From the IMG/VR virus record IMGVR_UViG_3300021403_000011, positions 1 through 59,588 of that record: 59,588 nucleotides of DNA, one strand, 5' to 3'. Positions 8,135-15,851 of the stretch are shown piece by piece. Below the pieces are notes generated by a model. That model was not told the DNA's origin. It ran no database searches and saw only the letters and a list, made by a program, of their open reading frames with translations. How positions within the stretch are numbered: position 1 is the first letter of the stretch; each line of letters starts with the position of its first letter. Both the position numbers and the translations under genes were made by a program. This DNA is from a virus.

Positions 8135-8466
8135 CGCCAGACTTCGAGATCGGGCAGGGGGACCTGCTGCCTCCCTTCCAGCGCCAGCTCCTGAACGCGG
8201 ACGGCACGGCGGAGGACCTCACGGGGAAGACGGTCATCTGGCGGGTCAGGACGCCGGGCTGCTGCGCGCGGGAGCTCGAGTCGACCGGGACGATCGTCGA
8301 CGCCCGGGGCGGGTACGTCTCGCACGACTGGCAGGCAGCGGAGACCCTGACCCCGGGCATCGTCTACGTCTATGCGGTGGCGACCGCGGCTGGATCGGAG
8401 CCGCGCGCCTACCCGCCGCCGCCCCTCGGGTGCTGGACGGTGCGGGTGCTGCCTCAGCTCCGGTAG
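8131..8466 (+). CDS. BppU-like baseplate/fibre protein (111 aa)
   Basis: GTG 8131 is coupled to the preceding stop. The pattern LLPPFQRQLLNADGTAEDLT, then a strand ending in VRTPG and a G-YVSHDWQAAETLTPGIVYVYAV run, matches the small beta-sandwich at the N-terminus of BppU-type upper-baseplate proteins. It is also similar to the C-terminal domain of the preceding protein. It ends convergently with the reverse-strand methyltransferase gene (13-nt overlap). It probably joins fibre components. Confidence 0.6.
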   Translation: MTPDFEIGQGDLLPPFQRQLLNADGTAEDLTGKTVIWRVRTPGCCARELESTGTIVDARGGYVSHDWQAAETLTPGIVYVYAVATAAGSEPRAYPPPPLGCWTVRVLPQLR

Positions 8467-9203
8467 GGGATCACCGCCAGGACGGTCCGCACGTTCGTCC
8501 CCGACTCGCGGAACGCGCCATCCGGGAGGTCCTCGATGTACCCGCCGCCCGAGTCGACGACGGCGCGAAACTCCTGCGCGATCCGGTCCTGCCGGAAGCG
8601 CGCGCCAGCCGACATCACCGCCGCGAGCACGCCGCCGCGCTTCAGGAACTTCAGCGCGTGGAGCACGTGGGCGACATCCTGTCGCTTCGCGAACGGCGGG
8701 TTCATGATGACGCGGTCGTAGAGCGGGATCGGCGTGACCGCGAGGAAGTCAGCCTCCTCGGTCACCACCGGCAACCCGGCGAACACAGCGCGCAGGTAGG
8801 CGCAGTGCTTCGCCTGGACCTCGTAGCAGTCGACGACCTCCGCGAGGTCGGCGACCCGCCGGACGAGCGCGCCGCGCCCGGCGCTCGGCTCGAGGATCTT
8901 GTGCCCCGGCTTCACGTCCGCCTCGTCGACCAGCAGGCCGGCGACCACCTCGGGGGTCTCGAAGAAGCCGAAGTCCTGGGGTCGAGCCACCTCTCCCGTC
9001 AGGACGATCTGGTCGAGCGCGTCGGCCGCGCCGCCGTCAGATAGATGGGCCTTGTCCTTCCGCGACCACTTCCAGCCGGCCGCCTCCAGGACCTTGTTCA
9101 CCTTCTCGTAGGTCTTCCTCTCGAGCTGCTCGGGCAGGTACAGCTTGTCCGCCTCGGTGCGGCAGTTCGCCAGGATGAGCATCACGTCGTCAGTCACTCG
9201 CAT
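8454..9203 (-). CDS. N6-adenine DNA methyltransferase-like protein (249 aa)
   Basis: The start is fixed by GAGGAGACCCC directly before the reverse-strand ATG. SAM motif I EPSAGRGAL (about 100-108) precedes the catalytic NPPF (about 167-170), the motif order of alpha/gamma amino-methyltransferases. An N-terminal about 90-residue helical region may recognise DNA. It is the only reverse-strand gene in the left 40 kb, so it is an independent unit. Protection of phage DNA from host restriction is the likely role. A GGTAATAACA sequence (9232-9223, reverse strand) may be its promoter. Confidence 0.75.
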   Translation of the reverse strand: MRVTDDVMLILANCRTEADKLYLPEQLERKTYEKVNKVLEAAGWKWSRKDKAHLSDGGAADALDQIVLTGEVARPQDFGFFETPEVVAGLLVDEADVKPGHKILEPSAGRGALVRRVADLAEVVDCYEVQAKHCAYLRAVFAGLPVVTEEADFLAVTPIPLYDRVIMNPPFAKRQDVAHVLHALKFLKRGGVLAAVMSAGARFRQDRIAQEFRAVVDSGGGYIEDLPDGAFRESGTNVRTVLAVIPYRS

Positions 9204-9246
9204 GGGGTCTCCTCTCTGCGCTTGTTATTACCCCGCGTCGATCGCG

Positions 9247-9252
9247 TAACAT
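9247..9252 (+). promoter_or_regulatory. TAACAT -10 box for terminase ATPase half
   Basis: TAACAT ends 8 nt before GTG 9261. The divergent methyltransferase gene begins 44 nt to the left, so this 57-nt gap holds both promoters. Confidence 0.5.
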
Positions 9253-9260
9253 CGGGCGAC

Positions 9261-10067
9261 GTGGGTGCGCTCGCATACAACCCAGACGTCGCCATAGCCC
9301 GCGCGAAGTACCAGCAGCGGGTCATCGACGCGCGCACCAGCCTCCAGAACTTCATCGAGTTCGCCGGCCGCTCCGAGGAGGGCGCCGGCATCGAGCTGGA
9401 CCACATCCACAAGATGTGGTGCCACCACCTGACCTACTGCTGGTCGCGCGGCCTGCACGCGGGCATCCTGGCGCCGTTCGGGTCCGGCAAGTCGTCGACC
9501 CTGGCGGTGCCCCTGTCGTGCTACCTGATCGGGCGCAACCCGCAGATCCGGATCAAGTTGGTGGCCAACCACGACGACTACGCCAAGCGCCGGGTCGGCG
9601 CCGCGAAGGCGATCATGGAGACCGTCGAGTACCAGCAGGTCTTCCCGCACATCGTGCCAGGTGAGAAGTGGACCGACCACGAGCTCGAGGTGGCGCGCAT
9701 GCGCGGCCCGATCGATCCCACGCTCCACGCGCGCGGCGTCCTGACTGCCGGCGTCGGCACGCGCGCTGACGTCGAGATCTTCGACGACGTCTGCGACCAG
9801 CTCAACAGTGAGGAGCCCGGCAGCCGGCGCAAGGTGAAGGAGTTCGTGCGCCGCACGTGGCTCTCCCGCCTCGACCAGAAGGCCGGGCGCGCGCTCTGGA
9901 TAGCGACGCCCTGGGACCCGGACGACGCGACCTACGACTTGATGCACGACCAGAAGTGGGCGTTTCTTGTCCAAAGGGTCGCTAAGAGCCACACCGAATA
10001 CGACCAGGAAGTCTTCAATGTCGGCGACGACTATACGGTCGGGTTGGAGGCAATATTGAAGAGATGA
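9261..10067 (+). CDS. terL (N-terminal part): terminase large subunit, N-terminal ATPase half (268 aa)
   Basis: This is the ATPase domain of the DNA-packaging motor. Walker A APFGSGKSS is at about 72-79, Walker B VEIFDD at about 171-176, and the coupling motif LWIATPW at about 212-218. The leaderless GTG at 9261 is chosen because a TAACAT box precedes it. The ORF stops right after the ATPase domain, and its TGA overlaps the ATG of an HNH gene. The nuclease domain, normally in the same chain, is encoded at 25869-26627. Base use shifts toward A/T after about 9960, as if the last 30 codons came with the HNH gene. Both halves together give about 520 aa, the usual terminase length. Confidence 0.88.
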   Translation: MGALAYNPDVAIARAKYQQRVIDARTSLQNFIEFAGRSEEGAGIELDHIHKMWCHHLTYCWSRGLHAGILAPFGSGKSSTLAVPLSCYLIGRNPQIRIKLVANHDDYAKRRVGAAKAIMETVEYQQVFPHIVPGEKWTDHELEVARMRGPIDPTLHARGVLTAGVGTRADVEIFDDVCDQLNSEEPGSRRKVKEFVRRTWLSRLDQKAGRALWIATPWDPDDATYDLMHDQKWAFLVQRVAKSHTEYDQEVFNVGDDYTVGLEAILKR

Positions 10068-10597
10068 CCCACGGAAATGCTCGCCTGCGCCGCCCGCTGC
10101 GCATCTTCGAGGACCGAGTGGAGATCCCGCTGACGCGCGGCAAGGTCGCGATCGTCGACCTGATCGATGCGGACCTCGCGTACTTCAATTGGACGACGGA
10201 GGCCAGTCAGGACGGACTGCGGTGGTACGCGCATCGCAATGGCCCGCGTCCCCGTCGGGAATGCATAAAGCTCCACCGCGAGATCGCGAAACGGATGGGG
10301 CTCAAGTTGAACGGGCGGGAAGTCGATCACCACGATGGCGATGGACTCAACTGCCGGCGGGTCAACCTGAGGCGCGCGTCCAGCGGTCAGAACAAGCACA
10401 ACGCGAGGAAGCCGCGCAACAACAAGAGCGGGTTCAAAGGGATCTCATGGAGGCAGGACAGCCAGAAATGGCAGGTCCACATCCAGGCCAATAAGAAAGC
10501 CCACTACCTGGGATTGTTCGCTGACCTGTCAACCGCGGTCGCCGCGCGGTCTGAGGCCGCGCAGCGTCTCCACGGGGAGTACGCCCGGGCCGTGTAA
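10064..10597 (+). CDS. HNH homing endonuclease with AP2-like domain (177 aa)
   Basis: ATG 10064 overlaps the stop of the terminase ATPase half. HNH motif: LHREIAKRM, then EVDHHDGDGLNCRRVNLR and an SGQNKHN tail (about 66-115). A C-terminal AP2/ERF-like DNA-binding module (SGFKGISWRQ ... LGLFADLSTAVAARSEA) covers about 124-170. The N-terminal IPLTRGKVAIVDLIDADLAY block is shared with the HNH gene at 25324, so the two are paralogues. AT-richer than its neighbours, consistent with recent acquisition. The TAA stop is part of the next TAATAT box. Confidence 0.88.
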   Translation: MTHGNARLRRPLRIFEDRVEIPLTRGKVAIVDLIDADLAYFNWTTEASQDGLRWYAHRNGPRPRRECIKLHREIAKRMGLKLNGREVDHHDGDGLNCRRVNLRRASSGQNKHNARKPRNNKSGFKGISWRQDSQKWQVHIQANKKAHYLGLFADLSTAVAARSEAAQRLHGEYARAV

Positions 10598-10602
10598 TAT
10601 CC
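10593..10602 (+). promoter_or_regulatory. TAATATCC element (near-exact), leaderless promoter
   Basis: TGTAATATCC differs from the consensus only at the first base. TAATAT 10595-10600 is 7 nt before ATG 10608 and contains the HNH stop codon. Confidence 0.6.
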
Positions 10603-10607
10603 CCCGC

Positions 10608-10964
10608 ATGAGCATCAACGCCAAGGAAGCCAAGGAACTGGGCGACCTCGTGGTCGAGGCGGCGCCGGGCCTCGGGGAGACGCCGCTGGCCAAGCTCCAG
10701 GAGCTCCTGGCCATCGTCATCGCCGAGACCACCAAGACGAACAACGGGGTCGAGGAGCGGGTGCGCGAGGCCGGCAGCATCCCCCCCGACATCACCATCG
10801 TGCTCATGCACTACGGCGCGCTGACGGCGATCTACCGCGACCTCCCGTCCGGCGACAGCCGGCGCGCTCTCATCCTCGCCGGCGAGCAGGTCGGCGCGTT
10901 CATCGCGAAGAAGTACGGCGAGAAGCTCCGAAGTGAGCTCACCGCCAAAACCACCACGCACTGA
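10608..10964 (+). CDS. helical hypothetical protein (118 aa)
   Basis: ATG 10608 is the leaderless start after TAATAT. It is mostly alpha-helical and mildly acidic, with a conserved-looking middle (PPDITIVLMHYGALTAIYRD, about 64-83) and a Lys-rich C-terminus. No motif is recognised. It is the first gene of the segment between the terminase halves; a small-terminase role was considered but there is no HTH signature. Confidence 0.55.
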   Translation: MSINAKEAKELGDLVVEAAPGLGETPLAKLQELLAIVIAETTKTNNGVEERVREAGSIPPDITIVLMHYGALTAIYRDLPSGDSRRALILAGEQVGAFIAKKYGEKLRSELTAKTTTH

Positions 10965-10981
10965 GAGGAGCCGAACCCGCC

Positions 10982-11482
10982 ATGGCCAAGCCCAGGAACC
11001 CACGCACACCCAAGCAGAAGGACGAGATCGTCAGCCGCGTGAAGCGGATGCTGCCCTGCGCCATCGACGAGAAGGTCACCAAGAAGAAGGAGAAGCGCAT
11101 CGTCCACGCGCTGACCGAGAAGAAGGACGAGCAGGAGAAGATGAACGCGGAGATCCTGCCCCGTCGGAAGAAGATCAAGGAGCTCGAGGGGGAGATCGAG
11201 ACCCTCCGCGCGCAGATCGAGAACGGCACCGAGGACCGCGAGGTGCTGTGCGACGTCGTCAAGGACTTCATCCACCACAAGGTGCTGGTCCGCCGCCGCG
11301 ATACCGGCGACGTCGTCGAGGACCGGACGATGACCGAGGAGGACCGCCAGGAGGACCTGCTCAAGGCCAGGGGTAAGAAGGCCAAGGCCGGCGAGGCGGA
11401 TACCGATGACAATGACCACGGCGACGTCGACGACGAGGGCGAGATCCCACCCGACGGTGACGGTGAGCCCGAGGTCCACTAG
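10982..11482 (+). CDS. coiled-coil protein with acidic tail (166 aa)
   Basis: ATG 10982 follows GAGAGGAGCC. Residues about 10-80 are Lys/Glu-rich with heptad-like Leu/Ile spacing (RRKKIKELEGEIETLRAQIE), a confident coiled coil. The last about 40 residues are Asp/Glu-rich and disordered. Cys at about 26 and 82 could be structural. Function unknown; it could be an oligomeric scaffold or nucleoid-type protein. Confidence 0.6.
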   Translation: MAKPRNPRTPKQKDEIVSRVKRMLPCAIDEKVTKKKEKRIVHALTEKKDEQEKMNAEILPRRKKIKELEGEIETLRAQIENGTEDREVLCDVVKDFIHHKVLVRRRDTGDVVEDRTMTEEDRQEDLLKARGKKAKAGEADTDDNDHGDVDDEGEIPPDGDGEPEVH

Positions 11483-11484
11483 CC

Positions 11485-11586
11485 GTGACGGGCGCCGGCG
11501 AGTACCTGGCCGACCTGGGGTGGCGTGTCGCCACCGCGGCGGTGGTGCTGCTCGGCGCGCTGCTCCTGTTCGGCCCCTGGCCCTAG
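11485..11586 (+). CDS. single-TM micropeptide (33 aa)
   Basis: GTG 11485 starts 2 nt after the preceding stop. One transmembrane segment (VATAAVVLLGALLLFG) fills the second half and the chain ends GPWP. The short upstream overlap implies translational coupling. It resembles other single-span micropeptides here (22425, 22806). Function unknown. Confidence 0.45.
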   Translation: MTGAGEYLADLGWRVATAAVVLLGALLLFGPWP

Positions 11587-11620
11587 ACGGCCGGGGGCCG
11601 AGCGTGGCAGCATCGGTCCC

Positions 11621-12055
11621 ATGAGCACCGTCTGCCGCTACATCTTCCTGCTAGCTCTCGGTGGTTGGCTGTCGTCCCAGGTCGCGAGCTGCGCCACCAC
11701 CACGGCTGTCGTCGCGACGGTCAAGGACTGCGGGAACCAGGTCACGAATACCGTGGCCCGCGGCATCTTGAACGACGTCTCGACGGCGGTCGTGTGCGAC
11801 GGCGGCAGCGTCAGCGCGCTCCCCGCGTGCGTCCTGGCCGGCCTGGCGTCGATCGCCAAGCAGGCGGGCTGGGCGGCGGTCGACTGCGCCCTGGCCGAGG
11901 TCCAGAAGGACGCGGCGAGCAACGTGAACAACCTCCCCGCGGCCTCCGCCCCCGACGAGCAGGAGCTGCTCAGGTGGCGGCGCGCGAGCGCGGCGATCGC
12001 CTGGAGGTCCGGGCCGGACGGGGGATCCGGCACCGCGCCCCCAGGGGCGCCATGA
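11621..12055 (+). CDS. putative lipoprotein (144 aa)
   Basis: ATG 11621 lies 7 nt after a CAGCAT box. The N-terminus is a signal sequence with hydrophobic core FLLALGGW and lipobox VASC, predicting lipid attachment at Cys24. The mature part contains several more Cys and Ala-rich helices. Phage lipoproteins often block superinfection or alter the envelope; here that is only a possibility. Its TGA overlaps the next ATG. Confidence 0.6.
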   Translation: MSTVCRYIFLLALGGWLSSQVASCATTTAVVATVKDCGNQVTNTVARGILNDVSTAVVCDGGSVSALPACVLAGLASIAKQAGWAAVDCALAEVQKDAASNVNNLPAASAPDEQELLRWRRASAAIAWRSGPDGGSGTAPPGAP

Positions 12056-12780
12056 GCTGCATCGCCGTCGTCAACCGCGTCCCCGGGCTCGACGACGGGG
12101 ACGCGGCATTCTGGGCCGAAGCCTGGAACCAACAGGCGCGCGAGGTCGCGGACGTGCATGGGGTCCAGTACACCCCGGTGGTCTTCTACGGCACGGCCGA
12201 GGGACTGCCGATCGACTGCCGCATCCTGCAGGTCCTGCCCCAGATCGACGTGCCGGGCGCTTCCGGGTTCCACGACGACGACCTCGGGGTGGTGTTCGCC
12301 GAGATAAAGGTGACGGCCGAGACGTCGGTCACCGGGTCGCACGAGGTCGCCGAGGAGATGGCCGACCCGACGGTCAACCTCTGGGACCCGTTCGACGACG
12401 ACCACGAGCAGGCGCACGAGCTCTGCGACCGCGTCGAGGGCGACTTCTACGTCCAGCAGGCGACGGTGCTCGGCAAGACGCGTTCGGTGCAGGTGTCGAA
12501 CTACCTGCTGCCGTCCGCCTTCGACCCGGGCGGCAAGGCGCCGTTCGACCGGATGGGCAGGCTCACGTCCTGGAACGGGATGACGGCCGGTGGCTACGTG
12601 ATCGTCAGGGACATCGGCACAGGCAAGGTCAGCGACGTCTTCAAGGACGACGGCGTCGGCAGCGGGCACGTCGCCGCGCGCCGCGCCCCCCGCGTCATCC
12701 CGGGGCCTGCCGCCGCCGCCGCTATCACCGAGAAGCTCGGCAGGTCCGGCTCCCGCCTCGCCCGCCGCCTCCGCGGCTAG
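12052..12780 (+). CDS. putative zincin-like protein with SHEVAEEMADP motif (242 aa)
   Basis: Residues about 87-95 read SHEVAEEMA followed by DP; HELCDRVEGDFY follows at about 121-132. SHE-x-x-E followed by a downstream E-x-C-D-x-V-E segment and an SNYLLP strand recurs, to my memory, in uncharacterised phage and bacterial proteins thought to be metal-binding. The His/Glu arrangement resembles a truncated HExxH zinc site, but the second His is missing. The C-terminus is basic and Ala-rich. ATGA coupling to the lipoprotein gene suggests joint expression. Proteolysis is not demonstrated. Confidence 0.5.
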   Translation: MSCIAVVNRVPGLDDGDAAFWAEAWNQQAREVADVHGVQYTPVVFYGTAEGLPIDCRILQVLPQIDVPGASGFHDDDLGVVFAEIKVTAETSVTGSHEVAEEMADPTVNLWDPFDDDHEQAHELCDRVEGDFYVQQATVLGKTRSVQVSNYLLPSAFDPGGKAPFDRMGRLTSWNGMTAGGYVIVRDIGTGKVSDVFKDDGVGSGHVAARRAPRVIPGPAAAAAITEKLGRSGSRLARRLRG

Positions 12781-12796
12781 GTCAACTGACCGGGCG

Positions 12797-12806
12797 GGTA
12801 ATATCC
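12797..12806 (+). promoter_or_regulatory. GGTAATATCC element, leaderless promoter
   Basis: Exact decamer. TAATAT 12799-12804 is 7 nt before the ATG of the HNH gene at 12812. Confidence 0.65.
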
Positions 12807-12811
12807 CGTCC

Positions 12812-13273
12812 ATGGGTAGCCGCGTCGGCGTCCTGAAGATAGCCGCCAAAAAGCTCGGCCTGGAGTTCGGCTGCGACACATGGCACCCGCGGTCAGCGTT
12901 CGGCGCGGATAAGAGCCGCAATGACGGGTTAGCTGCGGCGTGCACAAAGGCCAGGGCGGCGACGCATCCTCCAGGGTGGGAACCCGCGCCAAAGACGAAC
13001 CCTCTTACGGGTAAGCCGGGGCCGGCTCCGGCCCTTGGCCGCGATGGCGACAAGATCCAAGCCAGGTCGCGGATCAATCGTGAGGTCAAGAACGGTTCAA
13101 GGCCGAACCCAAACACGGTCCCGTGCACCGACTGCGGGCACTTGGGCAAGGATCGGCGACATGAACACGACCACTATCGTGGCTACGCTGCTGAACATCA
13201 TGGGGATGTCCAGGTGGTCTGTAGTCGGTGCCACCACGAGAGGGAGATGAAGCGTGGGCGAAACGTCCATTGA
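12812..13273 (+). CDS. HNH endonuclease (153 aa)
   Basis: C-terminal HNH module: CTDCGH (about 108-113), HEHDHYRGY (about 119-127), then VVCSRCHHERE (about 137-147); the two CxxC pairs bind structural zinc. The N-terminal half is basic and Pro-rich, with no recognised DNA-binding fold. It has its own TAATAT promoter and its last 20 nt overlap the DUF5131 gene start. It looks like an independently transcribed mobile gene placed upstream of DUF5131. Base composition is less GC-rich than flanks. Confidence 0.8.
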   Translation: MGSRVGVLKIAAKKLGLEFGCDTWHPRSAFGADKSRNDGLAAACTKARAATHPPGWEPAPKTNPLTGKPGPAPALGRDGDKIQARSRINREVKNGSRPNPNTVPCTDCGHLGKDRRHEHDHYRGYAAEHHGDVQVVCSRCHHEREMKRGRNVH

Positions 13274-14282
13274 ATGGAGCCAATTTACGGTCAACCCCAT
13301 CCGCGCGCGGCCGAAGAACAAGCCGGGCGCGCGCTCGGGGCACTACTGCGAGAAGGTCAGCCCCGGCTGCAAGAACTGCTACAGCTCGAGCTTCCAGCCG
13401 CGATTCGGCATGCCGCGGTTCGAGGACGCGGAGATCGACGACCTGGAGGTCTACCTGGACCCCGAGGTCCTGAGGCAGGTACTGCGCCGCCGGCAGCCGA
13501 CGAAGTTCTTCTGGTGCTCGATGACGGACGTGTTCGGGCGCTGGGTTCCGGACGAGTGGATCGCGGCCTGCTTCGGGGTGATGGCGGCGACGCCCCACCA
13601 CACCCACCAGGTGCTGACGAAACGCGCGGAGCGCCTGCCCCAATGGTTCGAGTGGATCAAGGGCCAGTGTTTTACCGGTAATCCGTTTCTGCAGGATTCG
13701 TATGCCCTGTGTTCCACGTGCGCATTCCTTACGCAGGACGTCGCCGGGATCGATGTCCAGAAAGAATCAAGGTCTCCGATAGCAGGCCGAGCTGCTTGGC
13801 CGCTATCCAACGTCCACGTCGGGGTCAGCGTCGAGACCCAGGAGTACGCCGACCTGCGGATCCCGCTGCTGCGCAAGGTGCCGGCGGCAGTGAAGTTCGT
13901 CAGCGCCGAGCCGCTGCTGGGCCCGGTCAACATCTTCGACGTCGACCAGGAGGACGGCGACTACGGTCCCGGATGGGACCTCAAGCACGTCGAGCACCGG
14001 ACCGACTATGGGACTGGCGTCGAGCACGACGTCGACGCGCAGACGGGCATTGATTGGGTCATCGTGGGCGGCGAGAGCGGGAACCGCGCGCGCGATTGCG
14101 ACCTGGCCTGGATGCGCTCCCTGGTCCGGCAATGCCAGCGCGCCCAGGTCCCGGTCCTGGTCAAGCAGCTCGGCGCGCGGCCGGTCGACGGCGGCCAACT
14201 CATCCAGCTGCGCGGCAGCAAGAAGGGCGGGGACATAGAAGAATTTCCGAACGAGTTGCGGGTCCGGGAGTTCCCGCTGTGA
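13254..14282 (+). CDS. phage Gp37/Gp68-like (DUF5131) protein (342 aa)
   Basis: The start SIEWSQFTVNPIRA and the YCEKVSPGCKNCY Cys cluster (about 31-43) match the DUF5131 family, which has a radical-SAM-like CxxxxxC-x2-C motif. Later blocks FFWCSMTDVFG, HTHQVLTKR, NVHVGVSVETQEYADLRIP, FVSAEPLLGP and WVIVGGESG are the usual landmarks of the family. A roughly 45-residue Cys-containing stretch (about 135-180) with lower GC sits where relatives are shorter. The biochemical role of the family is unclear. It begins inside the HNH gene, with GGGAGATGAAGC before its GTG. Confidence 0.85.
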   Translation: MGETSIEWSQFTVNPIRARPKNKPGARSGHYCEKVSPGCKNCYSSSFQPRFGMPRFEDAEIDDLEVYLDPEVLRQVLRRRQPTKFFWCSMTDVFGRWVPDEWIAACFGVMAATPHHTHQVLTKRAERLPQWFEWIKGQCFTGNPFLQDSYALCSTCAFLTQDVAGIDVQKESRSPIAGRAAWPLSNVHVGVSVETQEYADLRIPLLRKVPAAVKFVSAEPLLGPVNIFDVDQEDGDYGPGWDLKHVEHRTDYGTGVEHDVDAQTGIDWVIVGGESGNRARDCDLAWMRSLVRQCQRAQVPVLVKQLGARPVDGGQLIQLRGSKKGGDIEEFPNELRVREFPL

Positions 14283-14425
14283 AACGCATCTGGCGCTGGC
14301 TGCGCGCGCGCTGGCGGGGAGAGCTGACAGACGAGGAGCTAGGACAAGTTCAGGTGGCGGTGCGCCTGGGGATCCGAGACGCATTTAGGGATCTCGGTTT
14401 TAAGGTCGACGAAAGGGAGCAATGA
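14279..14425 (+). CDS. small basic helical protein (48 aa)
   Basis: GTG 14279 overlaps the preceding TGA, and its own TGA overlaps the next ATG. Arg/Trp-rich start (IWRWLRARWRGE), then an acidic helix. Double coupling in a tight operon supports that it is real. Function unknown. Confidence 0.5.
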   Translation: MKRIWRWLRARWRGELTDEELGQVQVAVRLGIRDAFRDLGFKVDEREQ

Positions 14426-14865
14426 AAGTTCTGTCGGCCTGGCAGCCCTACGCGCAGCTGATGGTGCTGGGCAGCAAGGGCATCGAGACGCGCGGCTGGC
14501 CCCTCGGCGTCGTGCCGCAGCGGATCGCGATCCACGCCGCGAAGTCCGTCAGGGCGCTGCGTGAGGTGTTCACGCAGCCGCACTTCTACGAGGCGCTCGA
14601 AGCGGCCGGCTTCACCCACTCGGAGGCGCTTCCGCTCGGCGCGCTGGTCGGGACCGTCGAGGTCTACGGCTGCACCCCGACGGAGGAGGTCGACCCGGCG
14701 GTGATCGGGATGCGTGAGTACGCATTCGGTGACTACGGCCCCAAGCGCTTCGCGTGGCACCTGCGCAACCAGGTGAGCTTCCCGCCGATCCCGATGGTCG
14801 GGCACCAGGGGCTGCGCGAGCTCCCGCCGGACATCCTGGCGTTCATCCCGGAGCGCGCGCTGTGA
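14422..14865 (+). CDS. ASCH-domain protein (147 aa)
   Basis: The opening VLSAWQPYAQLMVLGSKGIE followed by TRGW is the hallmark of ASCH domains, a PUA-like RNA/nucleotide-binding fold. A later GALVGTVEVYGC strand and FAWHLRN complete the barrel. Some ASCH proteins are ribonucleases or hydrolyse modified cytidines; in phages the substrate is mostly unknown. It is coupled by ATGA upstream and by GTGA to the UDG-like gene downstream, so both may act on nucleic-acid bases. Confidence 0.85.
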   Translation: MKVLSAWQPYAQLMVLGSKGIETRGWPLGVVPQRIAIHAAKSVRALREVFTQPHFYEALEAAGFTHSEALPLGALVGTVEVYGCTPTEEVDPAVIGMREYAFGDYGPKRFAWHLRNQVSFPPIPMVGHQGLRELPPDILAFIPERAL

Positions 14866-15326
14866 GCGTCGCGATCGTCGGGGAGCTGAACCCATACGGC
14901 GCCAACCCGCGCTATGCGCTTTACCACGAGCCGCGCAACGCGAGCGGCGACCGTCTCCGGCGCATCCTGGGGCTCACGGTGCGCAGCTACGTGCCGTTGC
15001 CGAAGTACAATCTCTGCGTCGGGGACTGGTCGATGAAGGCGGCGCGCGCGCGGGCGCAAGAAATCTGGGACGCGCACGACCTGATCGTCACGCTGGGAGT
15101 CCGGGTGCGCAGCGCCTTCAACCAGCTGATCGGCACGCCGGGTTGTTCTGGGGTCGGCTTGGACATGATCCACGGGCACACGGTGGTCACTCTGCCGCAC
15201 CCGTCAGGGCTGTGCCGCGCGTGGAACATCACGGAGAACGTGGCCGACGCGCGCGAGCTGGTGCAGCGGTACACGGGCCTGCCGTGTGGCGAGGTCGAGG
15301 AGTTCCTCCGCGGGGCCGGGACGTGA
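14862..15326 (+). CDS. uracil-DNA-glycosylase-superfamily-like protein (154 aa)
   Basis: It begins with the strand VAIVGELNPYGANPRYALY and the ASGDRLRRILGL helix, then LCVGDWSM. The end has LPHPSGLCRAWN (about 111-122), the position of the HPS-type catalytic loop of UDG-like folds. Short single-domain phage members of this group are known to me, but their substrates are not. It may excise or sense modified bases. The context (ASCH partner, three DNA methyltransferases in the window) fits a base-modification role. Confidence 0.7.
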   Translation: MSVAIVGELNPYGANPRYALYHEPRNASGDRLRRILGLTVRSYVPLPKYNLCVGDWSMKAARARAQEIWDAHDLIVTLGVRVRSAFNQLIGTPGCSGVGLDMIHGHTVVTLPHPSGLCRAWNITENVADARELVQRYTGLPCGEVEEFLRGAGT

Positions 15327-15556
15327 TCCCCTGCGATGCCGATAGACCCCTGTACCTGGGGGCGTGGCGCAAGAAGGACCGGGTCCGGGATCGGTTCCGC
15401 GGGTGGGCGGACGAGACGCGCGTGACGTCGTGCCGAACGGTCACCGGCGGCCGGTTGGTCACGATCGAGACCCCCGGGTGCCCACCCGCCGAGATCTGGG
15501 CCTGGGAGCTGCTGGAGATCTACGAGGAGGCGCGCGGTGAACCCGACCTTCTGTAA
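15323..15556 (+). CDS. hypothetical protein (77 aa)
   Basis: GTG 15323 overlaps the preceding TGA. A Trp/Arg-rich, mixed alpha/beta small protein with Cys at 4, 37 and 52. It shares 20 nt with the next gene. No family recognised; tight coupling in the 13.2-15.8 kb operon supports expression. Confidence 0.5.
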   Translation: MIPCDADRPLYLGAWRKKDRVRDRFRGWADETRVTSCRTVTGGRLVTIETPGCPPAEIWAWELLEIYEEARGEPDLL

Positions 15557-15761
15557 GGGGTGCGGCAAGCCGATCCGGTGGTACCAGGACGACCGCAGCG
15601 GCAAGCGGTTGCCGCTCGACCCTGACCCGCACCCCGACGGGGACATGCGCGTCAACGTCGTGCGAAACGACGTCGCGCGCGTGAAGAAGGGGTCCCACGC
15701 CCCCCTCTACCGCCTGCACTTTGACACCTGCGCCAAACCCTGGAGCGGTCCACGAAAATAG
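15537..15761 (+). CDS. zinc-knuckle protein (74 aa)
   Basis: Starts NPTFCKGCGKPIRWYQD: an N-terminal CxxC knuckle (about 6-9) with a paired H-x2-TCAK (about 61-66) near the C-terminus. The middle has DPDPHPDGDM. Similar one-knuckle proteins that begin with a CxxCG-x-I motif are common in high-GC phages. GTG start inside the previous gene. The stop at 15761 lies inside the conserved promoter region that follows. Confidence 0.6.
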   Translation: MNPTFCKGCGKPIRWYQDDRSGKRLPLDPDPHPDGDMRVNVVRNDVARVKKGSHAPLYRLHFDTCAKPWSGPRK

Positions 15762-15763
15762 TT

Positions 15764-15793
15764 GTGGACAACCGTTACGATATTTACTAACGT
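15764..15793 (+). promoter_or_regulatory. conserved promoter, copy 1 (TGGACA-N17-TAACGT)
   Basis: TGGACA (15765-15770) and TAACGT (15788-15793) are 17 nt apart. The spacer contains CGTTACGATATTTAC, identical in three copies in this window. It drives the 15852 gene and the following operon. The leader holds CGGCGATGAGCCG (a 4-bp hairpin) and an AGGAGG ribosome site, both also present after copy 2. Spacer conservation suggests a regulator-binding site. Confidence 0.75.
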
Positions 15794-15851
15794 GGTCTGC
15801 GTAGGACGGGACGGCGATGAGCCGGGCCGAAACGAACCGAGGAGGTTCCCG

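Noticed and set aside
9960-10067. Intein or group I intron at the end of the terminase ATPase half
   Set aside because: There is no intein N-block or C-terminal HN motif in either half, and I could not see conserved intron core pairing. The changed base use fits a stretch carried with the HNH gene. A trans-splicing system was considered but nothing supports it.
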